Positions 1 through 8,998 of a stretch of DNA of 64,000 nt are shown here, one piece after another. Location: NCBI GenBank assembly GCA_040398845.1, contig JBBATH010000011.1:1-64000 (forward strand), read 5' to 3'. The position numbers were made by a program, and so were the translations under genes. This stretch comes from WLND01 sp040398845. GTDB lineage: Bacteria; Actinomycetota; Actinomycetes; S36-B12. The notes under the pieces were generated by a model, which was not told where the DNA came from, ran no database searches, and worked only from the letters and a program-made list of their open reading frames with translations. Each line of letters starts with the position of its first letter. Position 1 is the stretch's first letter.

Positions 1-54
1 AACCCCGGACCTACGCATTACGAGTGCGTTGCTCTACCCCTGAGCTAAGGCGGC
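1..54 (-). tRNA. tRNA-Thr (CGT), 3' end cut by window edge
   Basis: Read on the reverse strand the sequence begins GCCGCC, has a normal D-arm and an anticodon stem ACGCA/TGCGT around the loop CTCGTAA, giving anticodon CGT (threonine, ACG codons). The T-arm begins (GGTCCGGGGTT) and then the window ends, so the acceptor 3' strand is missing. Confidence 0.9.
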
Positions 55-246
55 CTTTCGGACCAGCCCCTGCCTTCGAGGCCACTCCACCCGTGCAATC
101 CCTTTGAGGGCGCCGTCCTGGCGGTCAACACCAGTTATTCGCCCCGCGGTATGCGCGGTCGTGCTATTCCAACGTACTTCCGAATCTTATCGGCCCACTC
201 GCGCACCGGGGAGCGAGGGTGTTTGGCCTCCTGCGAGGATGATCCG

Positions 247-903
247 GTGCCTCGCCCTGATGTCGTCCTATGCGACCTCGACGGCACAATCACCGACTCG
301 ATCCCGGGCATCTATCGGTGTCTTCGCCTCGCTCTCCCGCTCATCGGCCTGCCCGACATGTCCGATGAGCAGCTTCGGGCCTTCCTTGGGCCTCCCCTGC
401 ACTACACGCTCAAGGAGGTCTACTCGAAGTCCGATGAGGAGGTTGCCGCCTTCGTGACCGCCTATCGAGGCGAGTACTTCGGTGGCGGGGAGTATGAATT
501 CGACGTCTTCCCGGGCATGGCCTCGCTCATCGCCGACATCGGCGCAAGCGACATGAAGCTCGCCCTCGCGACCGCGAAGCCGATCGAGTCCGCTGTCCGG
601 GTGCTTACTCGCGCCGGGCTCATCGAGCACTTCGACTTCGTGAGTGGATCTGAGCTCGACCTGCTGCGACAGGACAAGCCAAGCGTGATCGCCCACGCCA
701 TCGCAGGCCTCGGGCTCGACCCGTCATCAGTCACGGCCATGATGATCGGTGACCGCAAGGAAGACGTCCTCGGCGCCCACCATCACGGTTTCAGTTCGAT
801 CGGTGTGCTTTGGGGCTACGCGGACGAGGGTGAGCTCGAGGCAGCGGGGGCCGGACACGTCGTGACGAGCACCGACGCAATCCGACCCCTGCTCAACCTC
901 TGA
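247..903 (+). CDS. HAD-superfamily hydrolase, phosphoglycolate phosphatase-like
   Basis: A 218-aa HAD-type phosphatase. The nucleophile motif DLDGT lies about 8 residues from the chosen start, a Thr/Ser motif II (ATAKP) follows near residue 115, and the acidic motif GDRKED near residue 165 would bind Mg2+. An alpha-helical cap fits between motifs I and II as in the Gph/PGP branch. I chose the GTG at 247 because GCGAGG lies just upstream and the DLDGT strand then begins where it does in relatives. An upstream in-frame ATG at 151 would add 32 residues with no family resemblance. The substrate cannot be read from sequence: phosphoglycolate, pyrophosphate or another small phosphoester are possible. 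It is monocistronic and converges on the MFS gene. Confidence 0.85.
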   Translation: MPRPDVVLCDLDGTITDSIPGIYRCLRLALPLIGLPDMSDEQLRAFLGPPLHYTLKEVYSKSDEEVAAFVTAYRGEYFGGGEYEFDVFPGMASLIADIGASDMKLALATAKPIESAVRVLTRAGLIEHFDFVSGSELDLLRQDKPSVIAHAIAGLGLDPSSVTAMMIGDRKEDVLGAHHHGFSSIGVLWGYADEGELEAAGAGHVVTSTDAIRPLLNL

Positions 904-964
904 TGATTCGCTGAACCTTTGATGAGGAGGGGTTCGTGGGGGCGACTATTTTTTTCCTGAAGCG

Positions 965-2437
965 TCAGTGGGCGAGAGCAGGCTTGACGTCGCCCGCCGA
1001 CATGTCCTGCTTGCTCATCCGAACGAGGCTCACCCAGATGATCGCGGCGAGAGCCAGAATGCCGGCGCTCCAAGCGAAACCGCGCGAGAATCCGGCGACG
1101 AGTGCGTCGGCGTCCGGGCCTTGGAGGTTGTTCGCCACGACGTAGGCAGCCGTTGTGGAGGCCGCGATGGTGTTGAGGAACGCCACCCCGATTGATCCAC
1201 CAATCTGCTGGCTCGTGTTGAGCACTGCCGAGGCAACACCCGCATCGTGATCGCCTGCACCGAACAGGGCCGTTGCCGAAAGGGGCACGAAGATGAGACC
1301 CATTCCGAGGCTCAGCACGATGAGTGAGGGCAGGATGTTCGACGCGTACTGGCTCGACGGAGTGAGGAACACGAGCGAGGCCATGCCCGTCACCGCGAGA
1401 CAGAAGCCACCAAACGTGACCCAACGCGAACCGAAGCGCGGGAGCAGTTGGCTCGCGATGCCCGCACTCACAATGACACCGGCGGAGAAGGGCAGGAAGA
1501 GCAGGCCCGACTTCAGCGGCGAGTAGCCGAGCACCCCTTGGAAAAAGAAGGTGAGGAAGAGGAACATGGCGAAAAGGCCCACACCGACAAAGAACGATGC
1601 GAGGTAGGCACCGCCGCGGTTGCGGTTCGCGAGGATGCGGATCGGGAGCAACGGGTGGCTCGACTTGCTCTCAATGAGCATGAAGACCACGAGCAGGGCG
1701 ATGCCAATTCCCATGAAGGTCAGAGTCGATGTTCCGTTCCAGCCGGCCGTGGTTGCCTGCGTGATTCCGTAGACGAGCGAGACGAGGCCGAGGGTTGAAG
1801 TGACGGCACCCGGGATGTCGTACTTAGTGTTGCCGGTCGCACGGGACTCGGTGACGAACGGGATGGCAAGGAGCACCGCGACGATCGCGATCGGGACGTT
1901 GACGAGGAGGGTCCAGTGCCAGGAGGCGTACTCGGTGAGAATGCCACCGAGGACGAGGCCGATCGCCGCGCCACCGCCAGAGAGGGCTCCGTAAACACCG
2001 AAGGCCTTGGCCCGCTCCTTGGAGTCGGTGAAGGTGACCGAGATGAGGCTCAGGGCTGCAGGTGCGAGCAGGGCTGCGAACAGTCCCTGTAATCCGCGCG
2101 CCGAAAGGAGTTGGGCAGCGCTCGTGGAGATGCCACCGAGGAACGAGGCGAACGCGAACCCGGCGAGCCCGATGATGAACACCCGCTTGCGCCCCGCATA
2201 ATCCGCGATGCGCCCGCCGAGGAGGAGTAGGCCGCCGAAGGCGAGGGTGTAGGCGGTGACGACCCACTGGCGGTCTGCGTCGCTGAAGCCCAGGTCGATC
2301 TGGATCGACGGGAGCGCGATGTTCACGATAGACGCGTCAAGGACGACCATCAACTGGGCAATGGCGATAACGACGAGGGCCTTCCATCGACGTGGATCGG
2401 CAACGGTTACTTCAGGGGGCGTCGATACCGACGTCAT
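965..2437 (-). CDS. MFS drug exporter, DHA2 (EmrB/QacA) family, 14 TM
   Basis: A 490-aa membrane protein with 14 predicted hydrophobic segments, the length of H+-coupled DHA2 multidrug exporters. The first helix carries the DHA2 signature LDASIVNIALPSIQ, and the cytoplasmic loop 2-3 carries motif A (GGRIADYAGRKR). A helix-5 Gly/Pro-rich stretch (GGGAAIGLVLGG) resembles antiporter motif C. It probably expels toxic compounds using the proton gradient; the substrate is unknown. The ATG at 2437 has TTGGAG upstream. A perfect inverted repeat lies 18-36 bases before the start, suggesting repression by a MarR/TetR-type regulator that is not encoded nearby. Confidence 0.9.
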   Translation of the reverse strand: MTSVSTPPEVTVADPRRWKALVVIAIAQLMVVLDASIVNIALPSIQIDLGFSDADRQWVVTAYTLAFGGLLLLGGRIADYAGRKRVFIIGLAGFAFASFLGGISTSAAQLLSARGLQGLFAALLAPAALSLISVTFTDSKERAKAFGVYGALSGGGAAIGLVLGGILTEYASWHWTLLVNVPIAIVAVLLAIPFVTESRATGNTKYDIPGAVTSTLGLVSLVYGITQATTAGWNGTSTLTFMGIGIALLVVFMLIESKSSHPLLPIRILANRNRGGAYLASFFVGVGLFAMFLFLTFFFQGVLGYSPLKSGLLFLPFSAGVIVSAGIASQLLPRFGSRWVTFGGFCLAVTGMASLVFLTPSSQYASNILPSLIVLSLGMGLIFVPLSATALFGAGDHDAGVASAVLNTSQQIGGSIGVAFLNTIAASTTAAYVVANNLQGPDADALVAGFSRGFAWSAGILALAAIIWVSLVRMSKQDMSAGDVKPALAH

Positions 2438-2454
2438 TGCAACTCCAAGGATTG

Positions 2455-2473
2455 GAACAACTTAACATTGTTC
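2455..2473. promoter_or_regulatory. Inverted repeat, candidate operator of the MFS gene
   Basis: GAACAA-N7-TTGTTC is a perfect 6-bp dyad placed where the promoter or 5' leader of the MFS exporter would lie. Position and symmetry suggest a repressor site; binding is inferred. Confidence 0.4.
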
Positions 2474-2514
2474 AGTTGCTGGCAACCTACCACATGTAGT
2501 TGAACACAAAACTT

Positions 2515-4059
2515 TTACTCGCAGACCAGGCCGACCTTTGGCAGCGTCCCTGCAAGGAGATACGCATCGACCGCATCCGTCACGCAGGCCGAGCCATCAA
2601 GGTAGGCGGTGTGGTTGTAGCTGTCCCACGTGAGGAGTACCGCGTTATCAAGTTGGCCGGCGAGCCGCTCGCCCCATTCATACGGAGTCGCCGGGTCGTG
2701 GGTTGTCGACACGACAAGAATCGGCGCCGAACCCGTCGCGGTCACACTCGTGATCGGAGGGTCCTGCGAAGCGGGCCAGTCATTGCAGATGAGGAGTCCC
2801 CAGGCGAGCGCCGCTCCGAAGGTGGGGGACTCGACGCTCCACTCCTTGGCAAGTGACCGCACCTGCTCCAGCGTGACATCCGACCTGCGGTCAGCACATG
2901 TCACCGCGTAGAAGGCATCGGTCGAATTATCAAGGTAGCGACCGTCAGGTCCGCGATTAATCCGCCCATCGAGCAGGTCGAGCAACTGCGCACCGTCACG
3001 GTCATTCACCATCGACGCGAGCGCTGCACTCAGTTGCGGGTAGTCGTTCGACGGGAAGTAGAGGTACGTGAGGACTGCGTACGACGCCAGTCCCTCGTTC
3101 AGGGACCGCTCACCAACGGTGATCGGATTCGTATCGAGGGCGGTGAGAGCGTCGCGAAGTTGCTGAGCGACCTCATCCGGCGTGCCCTGAAAGGGGCAAT
3201 CATCCTGCTCACTGCAGTAGCGGGAGAAATCAGCAAACGCCTCCTCAAAGCCGCGCGCCTGCCCACGGGTCACCCCAACGTAGTCAACATCCGGTGGGAG
3301 CACCCCGTCGAGCACCATGCGCCCCACCCGGCCGGGAAAGAGTTCTGCGTAGACCGCACCAAGGTAGGTGCCGTAGGACTTGCCGAGATAGTTGAACGAA
3401 GGGTCTGCGACCACCGCACGCACAATGTCGAGGTCGCGGGCGGCATTCACCGTCCCCATGAACCTGATAACCGGATCGGACTTCTCCTCGCAGGTGCGAC
3501 CGGCTAGCTCTAGGGCCGAGACGACACGGGCTTCCTCCGTGGGAGAGTCCGGCGTCGTATCCACATCGACGAGATCGTCGATCTGGCTATCCGTCAGACA
3601 GCGCATCGGTTCGCTCTTCGCGACCCCACGGGGATCAACTCCAACGATGTCGTACGCATCAAGGACGGAAGAGCTGACGATTTGCGAGGCCGCCTTCGCG
3701 TAATCGAAGGCGCTACCCCCTGGACCACCCGGGTTCACGAAGAGCGAGCCGATAGCCGTGCCGGTGGAACGCACCCGGGTCACGGCCAGGTCAATGGTCC
3801 GTTCATCAGGATTCGCGTAGTCCATCGGGACCTTTACGGTCGTACATTCGGCATCACCGCAGTTTCGCCACGTCACCTGCTGGCCATAGAAACTCTCCAG
3901 GCTCGGAGCCAGCGCGGTGGTCGCACTCGGTGATGGGATCGGCACTGGCGCCACGTCGGCCGACGACAGGGCTCCGCATGCCGACAGGACCAAGCCCATC
4001 GCACCGCCGAGGAGCAGCCGAGATGCTCTGCTGCCGGTCCTGGTCACGGACCACCGCAT
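2515..4059 (-). CDS. Secreted lipoprotein alpha/beta hydrolase, TAP-like peptidase (S33)
   Basis: A 514-aa protein of the actinobacterial SlpD/tripeptidyl-aminopeptidase group. A lipoprotein signal is clear: positive N-terminus, hydrophobic stretch, then lipobox LSAC, so it is likely anchored outside the membrane. The nucleophile elbow is GKSYGTYLG, the acid lies in the STTHDPATPYEWG segment and the catalytic His in SYNHTAYL, followed by the TAP C-terminal domain. I chose the ATG at 4059 because GGAG lies 8 bases upstream and the signal peptide then has normal length; a longer reading would run into holB. It probably trims peptides outside the cell. It lies downstream of holB in the same direction but is not an obvious functional partner. 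Confidence 0.88.
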   Translation of the reverse strand: MRWSVTRTGSRASRLLLGGAMGLVLSACGALSSADVAPVPIPSPSATTALAPSLESFYGQQVTWRNCGDAECTTVKVPMDYANPDERTIDLAVTRVRSTGTAIGSLFVNPGGPGGSAFDYAKAASQIVSSSVLDAYDIVGVDPRGVAKSEPMRCLTDSQIDDLVDVDTTPDSPTEEARVVSALELAGRTCEEKSDPVIRFMGTVNAARDLDIVRAVVADPSFNYLGKSYGTYLGAVYAELFPGRVGRMVLDGVLPPDVDYVGVTRGQARGFEEAFADFSRYCSEQDDCPFQGTPDEVAQQLRDALTALDTNPITVGERSLNEGLASYAVLTYLYFPSNDYPQLSAALASMVNDRDGAQLLDLLDGRINRGPDGRYLDNSTDAFYAVTCADRRSDVTLEQVRSLAKEWSVESPTFGAALAWGLLICNDWPASQDPPITSVTATGSAPILVVSTTHDPATPYEWGERLAGQLDNAVLLTWDSYNHTAYLDGSACVTDAVDAYLLAGTLPKVGLVCE

Positions 4060-4151
4060 CGGCTTGCTCCAAGCTCTCGAGGACGTCGCGTCCGTGGAAT
4101 TCGACCCGCGAGCGGGAGACCACGCACGATACGTCGGCCTTGAGTGACGCG

Positions 4152-5348
4152 TCAAGCAGTGGCGCTGCGGATCCACGGATCCTTGAGCTCGACCATGAGC
4201 GACTCCATCGCAAGCAGTGGCGTGACGTTCGCCTGCACCTGCGCCCGCGCGTAGCTAATCGCCCTTAGTCGGCGTCCGGTGTCGTTCACACTCCCCTGCC
4301 GAGCAAGCTGCGAAAGCTGAGGGCGCATCTCCTCATTGATGAGCGGGACCCCAGAATCGAACTGAATGAAGAGCACATCACGGTACAGGCCCATGAGGTC
4401 GATGAGCGCACGGTCGATCTGGTCACGCACCGTCCGGGTGCTCCTCGTCTTCTGTTTCTTGGCAAGCTCCTTCGCGGCCGCGTCCATCGACTTTTTCAGC
4501 TGGCCCTTAATCCGCACGTCGGTGCCTGCGCCGTAGGCGCTCGCGAGCTGCTCCCCCTCGAACAGGTCGAGCGGGTCCGTGATGGCCTTGGCATCCTCTG
4601 TCGCTGCCGAGATGAGGTTCGCGGCATTCATGAAGCATGATGGAATATCGTGCAGTTGCAATGGAATTCTCAGGACCTCCTGCCGGCGCAGCCGAGCATG
4701 CTCATCCATTGCGAGCCCGCGGGCCCGGCCGATGTGACCCTGCGAAGCCCTCGCCGCAAAGGCCGCCATGGCTCGATCGACGCCGTATCGCTCGACGAGG
4801 AGATCAGCGACATCCCTCGCCGACGGCGTGCGGAGCGCGACATGGCGAGTACGCGACACGATGGTGGGCAGCACATCCTCAACACTCGGCGCGCACAGAA
4901 TCCAGACGGTATGAGGTGGCGGCTCCTCGATCGACTTCAGTAGGACGTTCACTGCCTGATCGGTGAGCCGATCGGCGTCTTCGACAATGACGACATGCCA
5001 GAACGAGCTTGCGGGCGAGAATCCGGCAGTCTTCACGAGAGCGCGCGCGTCATCAACGACATAGTTGACGCCCTCCGGACGCACCACGTCAACATCAGGG
5101 TGGCCGCCCAGCGGCGCGGTGCGACACACCTGACACAATCCGCAGCCGCCCTCCGGACACACGAGCGCGGCAGCAAAGCAGGTCGCTGCGGTCGATCTAC
5201 CCGAACCGGGCGGTCCGGTGAAAAGCCACGCGTGGGCCATCGCCGGACCAGGCTCACCTCTGGTTCTGGCCTCGGCATCGGACACGGCGCGCTGAAGGTT
5301 CGCCACGACCTCGTCCTGCCCGACGAGCGCCTGCCAGATGCCGCTCAT
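4152..5348 (-). CDS. holB: DNA polymerase III delta' subunit
   Basis: A 398-aa AAA+ clamp-loader subunit. The N-terminus (WQALVGQDEVVANLQRAV) is typical, followed by a P-loop GPPGSGRST, a cysteine cluster CPEGGCGLCQVC for zinc, and sensor-like residues (SIEEPPPHTVWIL, SRTRHVAL). Delta' acts with tau/gamma and delta to load the beta sliding clamp. The gene overlaps the upstream tmk by 4 bases (translational coupling), the usual tmk-holB pair in actinobacteria. The clamp-loader partner dnaX is also in this window, at about 50-52 kb. Confidence 0.93.
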   Translation of the reverse strand: MSGIWQALVGQDEVVANLQRAVSDAEARTRGEPGPAMAHAWLFTGPPGSGRSTAATCFAAALVCPEGGCGLCQVCRTAPLGGHPDVDVVRPEGVNYVVDDARALVKTAGFSPASSFWHVVIVEDADRLTDQAVNVLLKSIEEPPPHTVWILCAPSVEDVLPTIVSRTRHVALRTPSARDVADLLVERYGVDRAMAAFAARASQGHIGRARGLAMDEHARLRRQEVLRIPLQLHDIPSCFMNAANLISAATEDAKAITDPLDLFEGEQLASAYGAGTDVRIKGQLKKSMDAAAKELAKKQKTRSTRTVRDQIDRALIDLMGLYRDVLFIQFDSGVPLINEEMRPQLSQLARQGSVNDTGRRLRAISYARAQVQANVTPLLAMESLMVELKDPWIRSATA

Positions 5349-5974
5349 TCGGCTGCCATCGTGGCGAGGGCCACGTCGACCCGGTCGGCGATCGCCTGCG
5401 CGATCTCACTCACGTCACCGGACGCATCGAGCGTCAGATAGCGAGATGGGTCATTCGCGGCCAGTTCGAGGAATCCGTCCCGGACGGCGCGATGATATTC
5501 GAGGGGCTCAGCCTCGAGTCGATCCGGGTTGCTCAGCCGCGCTAGCCCAACGACCGGATCGACATCGAGGAGGATCGTGAGGTTGGGCAGGAGGTGTCCG
5601 GTTGCCCAAAGGCTCAGATCCCGGACGGCTCCGGCGCCCAGTGATCGCCCGTAGCCCTGATAGGCGACCGACGAATCGATATAGCGGTCACACACGACGA
5701 CCGCCCCACGCTCGACGGCCGGACGGATCACCTGGGCAACGTGCTCGCCGCGGGCCGCTGCGAACAGCAGCGCCTCGGCGCGGGGGTCGAGGCCCTCGTA
5801 GTCCCGGCTCAGGACGATCGCCCGGATCGCCTCCGATGCCGGCGTGCCACCCGGCTCCCTCGTCCAGACCACCTCGCGGCCAAGGGCTCGCAGGTGAGTG
5901 GCGAGCAGACCGCCCTGGGTCGACTTGCCCGCTCCCTCGCCACCCTCGAGCGCGATGAACGCTCCTGCCAGCAC
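5345..5974 (-). CDS. tmk: Thymidylate kinase
   Basis: A 209-aa dTMP kinase (dTMP to dTDP). The P-loop is GGEGAGKST near residue 11, the dTMP-binding DR(Y) motif appears as CDRYIDSSVAYQG, and TREPGG follows the first helix. Length and motif order are normal. It starts two bases after the topA stop and overlaps holB by 4 bases, so topA-tmk-holB look cotranscribed. Confidence 0.95.
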   Translation of the reverse strand: MLAGAFIALEGGEGAGKSTQGGLLATHLRALGREVVWTREPGGTPASEAIRAIVLSRDYEGLDPRAEALLFAAARGEHVAQVIRPAVERGAVVVCDRYIDSSVAYQGYGRSLGAGAVRDLSLWATGHLLPNLTILLDVDPVVGLARLSNPDRLEAEPLEYHRAVRDGFLELAANDPSRYLTLDASGDVSEIAQAIADRVDVALATMAAE

Positions 5975-5976
5975 GG

Positions 5977-8811
5977 CTAGAAGGATCCGGCGACCACTGG
6001 TGATGGCGTCGCCTTCGTCGCCGCCACCTTCTTCACGGCCGTCCTCTTGGCGGTGGCTTTTTTGACGGTCGCCTTCTTCGCTGTCGTCTTCTTCACGGTC
6101 GTCTTCCGCGCAGTTGCCTTTTTCGCGGGGACTGTCTTCTTGGCGGCGCGCTTGGCAGCGGAGCTCTTCGCCGTAATCGTCCGGGTCGTGGTCGCAGGCG
6201 CACGCTTGACCGCCTTGCGGGCACTCTTCTTCGCCGGGGCCTTACCCTCAGACGCGTCCTTCGCCCTGCGCTCGGACAACAGGTCGCTCGCCCGTTCGAC
6301 ACTGATCGTGGCGGGATCATCAGCCGTGCGAAGCGAAGCGTTTGTCTCACCATCGGTGACGTACGGCCCAAACCGACCCTCGCGAATCACCATCGCATTG
6401 CCGGTCGTCGGGTCGTTGCCAACCTCACGCAGCGGTGGCGCAGCCTGACCACGTCCGCGTCGAACCTTCGGCTGGGCATAGAGTGCGAGCGCCTGCTCGA
6501 GGCTCACCGAGAAGATCTCAGCCTCACTCGCAAGTGACCGTGAATCCTTGCCACGCATGAGGTACGGGCCATAGCGGCCGTTCTGCGAGGTGATGACCTC
6601 CTCGGTATTGGGGTCGGTGCCCACGACGCGCGGCAGGCCCAGCAGCCGCAGCGCATCGTCAAGGGTCACCGTGTCGAGGGTCATGTCGGTGAGCAGGCTG
6701 CCGGTGCGCGGCTTCGCCGATTTCGGCGACCCTTCCGGCAGCACCTCTGTCACGTACGGGCCGTAGCGCCCGGTCTTCGCGAGCACCTGCAGGCCAGACT
6801 CGGGGTCGACACCGAGATCGCGATCACCGGAAGGCTCGGCCAGGAGCGCCTCTGCCTTCTCTGCCGTGAGTTCATCGGGGGCCAAGCCCACCGGGATATT
6901 CGCCCGCTCCTCACCACGTTCGACGTAGGCGCCGTAGCGCCCGACCCGAAGGAAGGCGTCGGACCCGACGATCGGGGTGGTAGCGATCTGGCGTGCATCG
7001 ATGGCCTCGAGGTTCTCGGTGAGCGCCTTGATTCCCGGGAACGGGCCGGCGACGCTTTCGCCCCCGCGCCAGAAGGCAGCGAGTTGCCCAACCCGGTCGC
7101 TTTCGCCCGCAGCGATGAGGTCGAGGACCTCCTCCATGCTTGCCGTAAAGGTGTAATCGATGAGTGAGCTGAAGTGCTCCTCGAGGAGGCGGACCACCGA
7201 GAACGCGGTGAAGCTCGGCACGAGCGCCGAACCCTTCTTCCACACATAGCCACGATCGACGATGGTCGACATGATCGACGCGTAGGTCGACGGCCTGCCG
7301 ATGCCGAGCTCCTCAAGGCGCCCCACCAGCTTCGCCTCCGTGAAGCGGGCGGGCGGGTTGGTGCTGTGGCCCTCGGGGGTGAGCGATGCAGCCGTGACGG
7401 TCTGCCCCTCGCGCAGGTTCGGCAGCTCGCGCTCGCGATCAGCGTCGTCCGACTCCTCGGTGATGTCCTTGAGAGCCGCGTAGAAGCCCGGGAAGACGGT
7501 GACGGTTCCCGAGGCCGTGAACTCGGTATCGGTGCCGTCAGAGCCGGTTGCACCAAGCTTGACGGTCGTCGTTGCCACCTGTGCGTTGACCATCTGCGAT
7601 GCAACGGTGCGCTTCCAGATGAGGTCATAGAGGGCGAACTCGTCGGCATTGAGCTCGCGCGACACCTCACCCGGGGTACGGAAGGCATCTCCAGCGGGAC
7701 GGATAGCTTCATGGGCCTCCTGCGCGTTCTTCACCTTCTTGTCGTACCGACGCGGCAGCTCCGAAACATATTCCGGGCCATACAGGGCCGCGGCCTGCGA
7801 GCGCGCAGCGTTGATCGCCTGCTCCGACAGGTTCGTGGAGTCAGTTCGCATATAGGTGATGTAGCCGTTCTCGTACAGCCCCTGGGCCACGCGCATCGTG
7901 CGCTGCGAGCCCCACCGGAGCCGATTTGAGGCCTCCTGCTGAAGCGACGAGGTCATAAAAGGAGCCTTCGGCTGACGCTGGCTAGGCTTCTGAATCACGG
8001 ACCGGACGGTGAAGTCGCGGCCTGCTAGGGCTCCGGCGAGGCCGCGCGCGCGGCTCTCGTCAAGGAGCACCACGTTCTTCGCGGTGAGCATGCCGGACTG
8101 GTCGAAGTCGTTGCCGCGAACCACCCGCTGGCCATCGACCGCTGTGAGCCTGGCATCGAAGGACTCCGGCTCGAACACGCCATCGATGTCCCAGTACCCG
8201 GCAGATCGGAAGGCGATTCGCTCCCGCTCCCGGTCGACAACGAGTCGCACCGCCACCGACTGGACGCGGCCGGCCGAGCGGGCCTCGCGACCGATCTTCT
8301 TCCACAGCACCTCTGAGACCGGGTAGCCGTAGAGCCGATCAACGATGCGGCGGGTCTCCTGGGCATCGACAAGCTGCATGTCGAGGTCACGCGGGTTCGC
8401 GACTGCCTCGCGTATCGCCTCCGGCGTGATCTCGTTAAACACCATCCGGTGGACCGGCACCTTCGGGCGCAGGACCTCGAGCAGGTGCCAGGAGATCGCC
8501 TCTCCCTCGCGGTCCTCGTCGGTTGCGAGGAGGAGTTCATCGGCATCCTTGAGCGCCTTCTTCAGATCACGAATCGTCGCGACCTTGGAGGGGTGGATGA
8601 CGTAGTAGGGCTGGAAGGACTCATCGACGTTGACCGCGAGCTTCGCCCACGGCTTCTTTCGGTCCTCCTCGGGAAGCTCCGACGCCTTCGAGGCGAGATC
8701 GCGAATATGTCCCACTGAGGCCATGACTGTGTAGTCAGAGCCGAGGTATCCGGCGATCTTCTTGGCCTTGGCCGGTGACTCGACGATCACCAGCGTCTTG
8801 GCGTTACTCAC
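5977..8811 (-). CDS. topA: DNA topoisomerase I
   Basis: A 944-aa type IA topoisomerase that relaxes negative supercoils. The Toprim domain shows VESPAKAKKI and the metal-binding DEDREGE (residues 98-104); the catalytic tyrosine is in YITYMRTDST (about residue 320). Four C-terminal repeats of the GRYGPYV type replace zinc fingers, as known for mycobacterial TopA, and the last ~60 residues are a Lys/Ala/Thr tail that should contact DNA and help processivity. I chose the GTG at 8811 (VSNAKTLVIVE) because GGAAGGAACG sits directly upstream; the 23 extra residues of the longer reading are not family-like. First gene of topA-tmk-holB. Confidence 0.96.
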   Translation of the reverse strand: MSNAKTLVIVESPAKAKKIAGYLGSDYTVMASVGHIRDLASKASELPEEDRKKPWAKLAVNVDESFQPYYVIHPSKVATIRDLKKALKDADELLLATDEDREGEAISWHLLEVLRPKVPVHRMVFNEITPEAIREAVANPRDLDMQLVDAQETRRIVDRLYGYPVSEVLWKKIGREARSAGRVQSVAVRLVVDRERERIAFRSAGYWDIDGVFEPESFDARLTAVDGQRVVRGNDFDQSGMLTAKNVVLLDESRARGLAGALAGRDFTVRSVIQKPSQRQPKAPFMTSSLQQEASNRLRWGSQRTMRVAQGLYENGYITYMRTDSTNLSEQAINAARSQAAALYGPEYVSELPRRYDKKVKNAQEAHEAIRPAGDAFRTPGEVSRELNADEFALYDLIWKRTVASQMVNAQVATTTVKLGATGSDGTDTEFTASGTVTVFPGFYAALKDITEESDDADRERELPNLREGQTVTAASLTPEGHSTNPPARFTEAKLVGRLEELGIGRPSTYASIMSTIVDRGYVWKKGSALVPSFTAFSVVRLLEEHFSSLIDYTFTASMEEVLDLIAAGESDRVGQLAAFWRGGESVAGPFPGIKALTENLEAIDARQIATTPIVGSDAFLRVGRYGAYVERGEERANIPVGLAPDELTAEKAEALLAEPSGDRDLGVDPESGLQVLAKTGRYGPYVTEVLPEGSPKSAKPRTGSLLTDMTLDTVTLDDALRLLGLPRVVGTDPNTEEVITSQNGRYGPYLMRGKDSRSLASEAEIFSVSLEQALALYAQPKVRRGRGQAAPPLREVGNDPTTGNAMVIREGRFGPYVTDGETNASLRTADDPATISVERASDLLSERRAKDASEGKAPAKKSARKAVKRAPATTTRTITAKSSAAKRAAKKTVPAKKATARKTTVKKTTAKKATVKKATAKRTAVKKVAATKATPSPVVAGSF

Positions 8812-8949
8812 GAAACGTTCCTTCCCAGGCGACCGCGCCACTCGTTGACGAGCCTGTCGCGGAGTCTGACGGTAGGCCACACCCCCCCGTCAAGTCGCCG
8901 CGACCCCCGGTGAACCCCGGGACATCGGCGAATTCGACCGGTGTACCAC

Positions 8950-8983
8950 GAAGGACCCGGCTCCTCGCGGGGCCGGGTCCTTC
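8950..8983 (-). terminator. Rho-independent-like hairpin after hppA
   Basis: Perfect 12-bp stem (GAAGGACCCGGC / GCCGGGTCCTTC) with a 10-base loop, 16 bases past the hppA stop. There is no T-run, which is common for actinobacterial terminators. Confidence 0.75.
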
Positions 8984-8998
8984 GCTGCGAGGTCGAGC

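Noticed and set aside
816..1424. 202-codon reverse open frame
   Set aside because: Overlaps the MFS gene in another frame and has no family features.
6000..6260. Low-complexity Lys/Ala tract as a repeat element
   Set aside because: It is the known C-terminal tail type of actinobacterial TopA.
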